DNA of 42,405 bases from an uncultured Pelagibacteraceae bacterium (lineage in GTDB: Bacteria > Pseudomonadota > Alphaproteobacteria > Pelagibacterales > Pelagibacteraceae): contig CABXYU010000006.1 of assembly GCA_902516625.1 (NCBI GenBank), forward strand, positions 1 through 42,405. The letters are read 5' to 3'. This document shows positions 41,310 to 42,405 of this stretch, piece after piece (the first letter of the stretch is position 1; each line of letters starts with the position of its first letter). The notes beneath the pieces are model-generated. The model made no database searches, was not told the DNA's origin, and was given only the letters and a program-made list of their open reading frames with translations. Made by a program: the position numbers and the translations under genes.

Positions 41310-42202
41310 AAAATATATTAATAATTGGCTGTGGGTTATTAGGCTCATCTTTATTAAAAAGAATTTCAAAAAAAAAAATAGCAAAAAAAATTTTTGTTTT
41401 TGAAAAGTCTAAAAAAAATTTTTCTAAAATAAAAAAATTAAAACTTCCAGGAATTTTAGTAAATCGTCTTGAAGATGCTGTACCACAATCTGAAATGATA
41501 ATTTTTTGCACTCCAATGAGTCAGTATCAAAAAATCATATTAAGGATAAATAAATTTCTCACTTCAAAACATATTATCACAGATGTGGGATCATCAAAAA
41601 TAAGGTCATTAAAGATTATAGATAGAAATCTAAACAAAAATATCTCTTGGATATCTTCTCATCCAATAGCGGGGTCAGAAGTAAGTGGACCTGAATATGG
41701 GAAACAGAATCTATTCGAAAATAAATGGTGTGTTATAATTAAAACAAATAAAACTAACAATAAACATTTAAAAATGTTAATTAATTTTTGGAAAAAAATA
41801 GGCTCACGAACTGTTGTTATGAGTCCAAATAAACATGATAAAATTTTTTCAATCACGAGTCATTTACCACATTTGATTGCATACAATTTAGTAAAATCAG
41901 CACAAGATTTTGAAAAAAAACAGAAATTTAATTTATTAAAATATAGTGCAGGAGGTTTAAGAGATTTTTCTAGGATAGCTGCCTCAAATGAAATTATGTG
42001 GAGAGATATTCTTTTTGATAATAAAAGCAACGTAATATCTGCCATTAATTTGTTTATTGGAAATCTTAATAATTTTAAAAAAGATATTAATTCTAATAAT
42101 CATAAATCTATTTTGAAAAAACTCAGGCAAACCAAAAAAGTAAGATCAAAAATAATAAAACTCAAACAGGATATAAATAAACCGGACTTTGGACGTAGTT
42201 AG
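41306..42202 (+). CDS. tyrA: prephenate/arogenate dehydrogenase
   Basis: TyrA oxidatively decarboxylates prephenate or arogenate on the way to tyrosine. It has 298 residues. The N-terminal NAD(P)-binding motif is ILIIGCGLLGSSLLKRI. The active-site block is SSHPIAGSEVSGPEYG, with ITDVGSSK before it. The helical dimerisation domain has SITSHLPHLIAYNLV and SAGGLRDFSRIAASNEIMWRDI. No chorismate mutase or ACT domain is fused. It begins as an ATGA overlap with hisC. Its last codon and stop overlap the end of the convergent NlpC/P60 gene. Confidence 0.95.
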   Translation: MKNILIIGCGLLGSSLLKRISKKKIAKKIFVFEKSKKNFSKIKKLKLPGILVNRLEDAVPQSEMIIFCTPMSQYQKIILRINKFLTSKHIITDVGSSKIRSLKIIDRNLNKNISWISSHPIAGSEVSGPEYGKQNLFENKWCVIIKTNKTNNKHLKMLINFWKKIGSRTVVMSPNKHDKIFSITSHLPHLIAYNLVKSAQDFEKKQKFNLLKYSAGGLRDFSRIAASNEIMWRDILFDNKSNVISAINLFIGNLNNFKKDINSNNHKSILKKLRQTKKVRSKIIKLKQDINKPDFGRS

Positions 42203-42405
42203 TAATTATTGATATTGCTAATTTTTTTTACTACTAATTTTGCTGTTTTTTTAATTAAACTAATAGTGAATTTAATATTCATGATAACAACCTTTTTTTT
42301 TGGACCATAAGCATGAATAAACTTTGATTTATTAATACAAACACCCACGTGACCTTTCCAAAAAATAATATCTCCCTTGGCAAATTTTTCAAAATTCTTT
42401 TTTTT
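42199..42405 (-). CDS. NlpC/P60-family protein, C-terminal end, with likely frameshift
   Basis: Only the last 68 or so residues are in the window. Read on the minus strand, the downstream frame gives WKGHVGVCINKSKFIHAYGP, then KKKVVIMNIKFTISLIKKTA and a short tail to TAA at 42199-42201. The upstream frame gives NFEKFAKGDIIF. Together these form the NlpC/P60 pattern GDxxFWKGHVG...FIHA, where the His of GHVG is the catalytic histidine. The catalytic Cys would be outside the window. The two parts are in different frames because a T7 run (minus strand, 42361-42367 region) has one base too many; six T would join them. The family acts on cell-wall peptides. The identification is good, but the break is based on few residues. 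Confidence 0.72.
   Translation of the reverse strand, partial: KKKNFEKFAKGDIIFWKGHVGVCINKSKFIHAYGPKKKVVIMNIKFTISLIKKTAKLVVKKISNINNY

Overview
The window looks like the chromosome of a SAR11 (Pelagibacterales) alphaproteobacterium, or a very close relative. The DNA is strongly AT-rich with many long A and T runs. Genes are packed with spacers of a few bases or short overlaps. Proteins are rich in Lys, Asn and Ile. The gene content combines a DmdA-type DMSP demethylase cluster, a TCA-cycle super-operon, priA next to an F1-ATPase operon, and metX/metW behind what reads as a SAM-II riboswitch. There is no rRNA, tRNA, IS element, prophage or CRISPR array. The largest non-coding gap is about 194 bases.

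Layout. 1-4377 (+): the end of trmD, rplS with a long charged tail, then leuC-leuD-leuB. 4404-9676 (+): a DMSP demethylation cluster in the order dmdC, dmdB, an alpha/beta hydrolase and dmdA. 9692-24130 (+): asd, sdhCDAB, mmsA, mdh, sucCD, sucA, sucB and lpdA, which cover the TCA steps from 2-oxoglutarate to succinyl-CoA, succinate and fumarate, plus malate to oxaloacetate. sucA is broken in this sequence by one extra base in an A8 run. 24153-31002 (+): priA, then atpHAGDC. 30995-37524 (-), read right to left: a clear promoter, then rplU-rpmA-obgE-proB-proA-nadD-rsfS-ctpA-rppH. 37590-40029 (-): gloB, metW and metX, with metX first in transcription behind a promoter and a SAM-II riboswitch. 40224-42202 (+): hisC-tyrA. 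42199-42405 (-): the C-terminal end of an NlpC/P60-family protein, cut by the window edge and apparently carrying a second homopolymer frameshift.

How it fits together. DmdA moves a methyl group from DMSP to tetrahydrofolate. DmdB and DmdC take the methylmercaptopropionate product to the unsaturated CoA thioester. No DmdD-type hydratase gene is next to them; an alpha/beta hydrolase occupies the operon instead. The methanethiol and acetyl units released downstream would supply methionine synthesis (MetX makes the acyl-homoserine acceptor) and the TCA cycle encoded beside it. Most gene calls are secure from motifs and length. The less certain points are the hydrolase's role, the nature of the two homopolymer frameshifts (both look like +1 base, possibly sequence errors), the HisC substrate range, and the MetX acyl donor.
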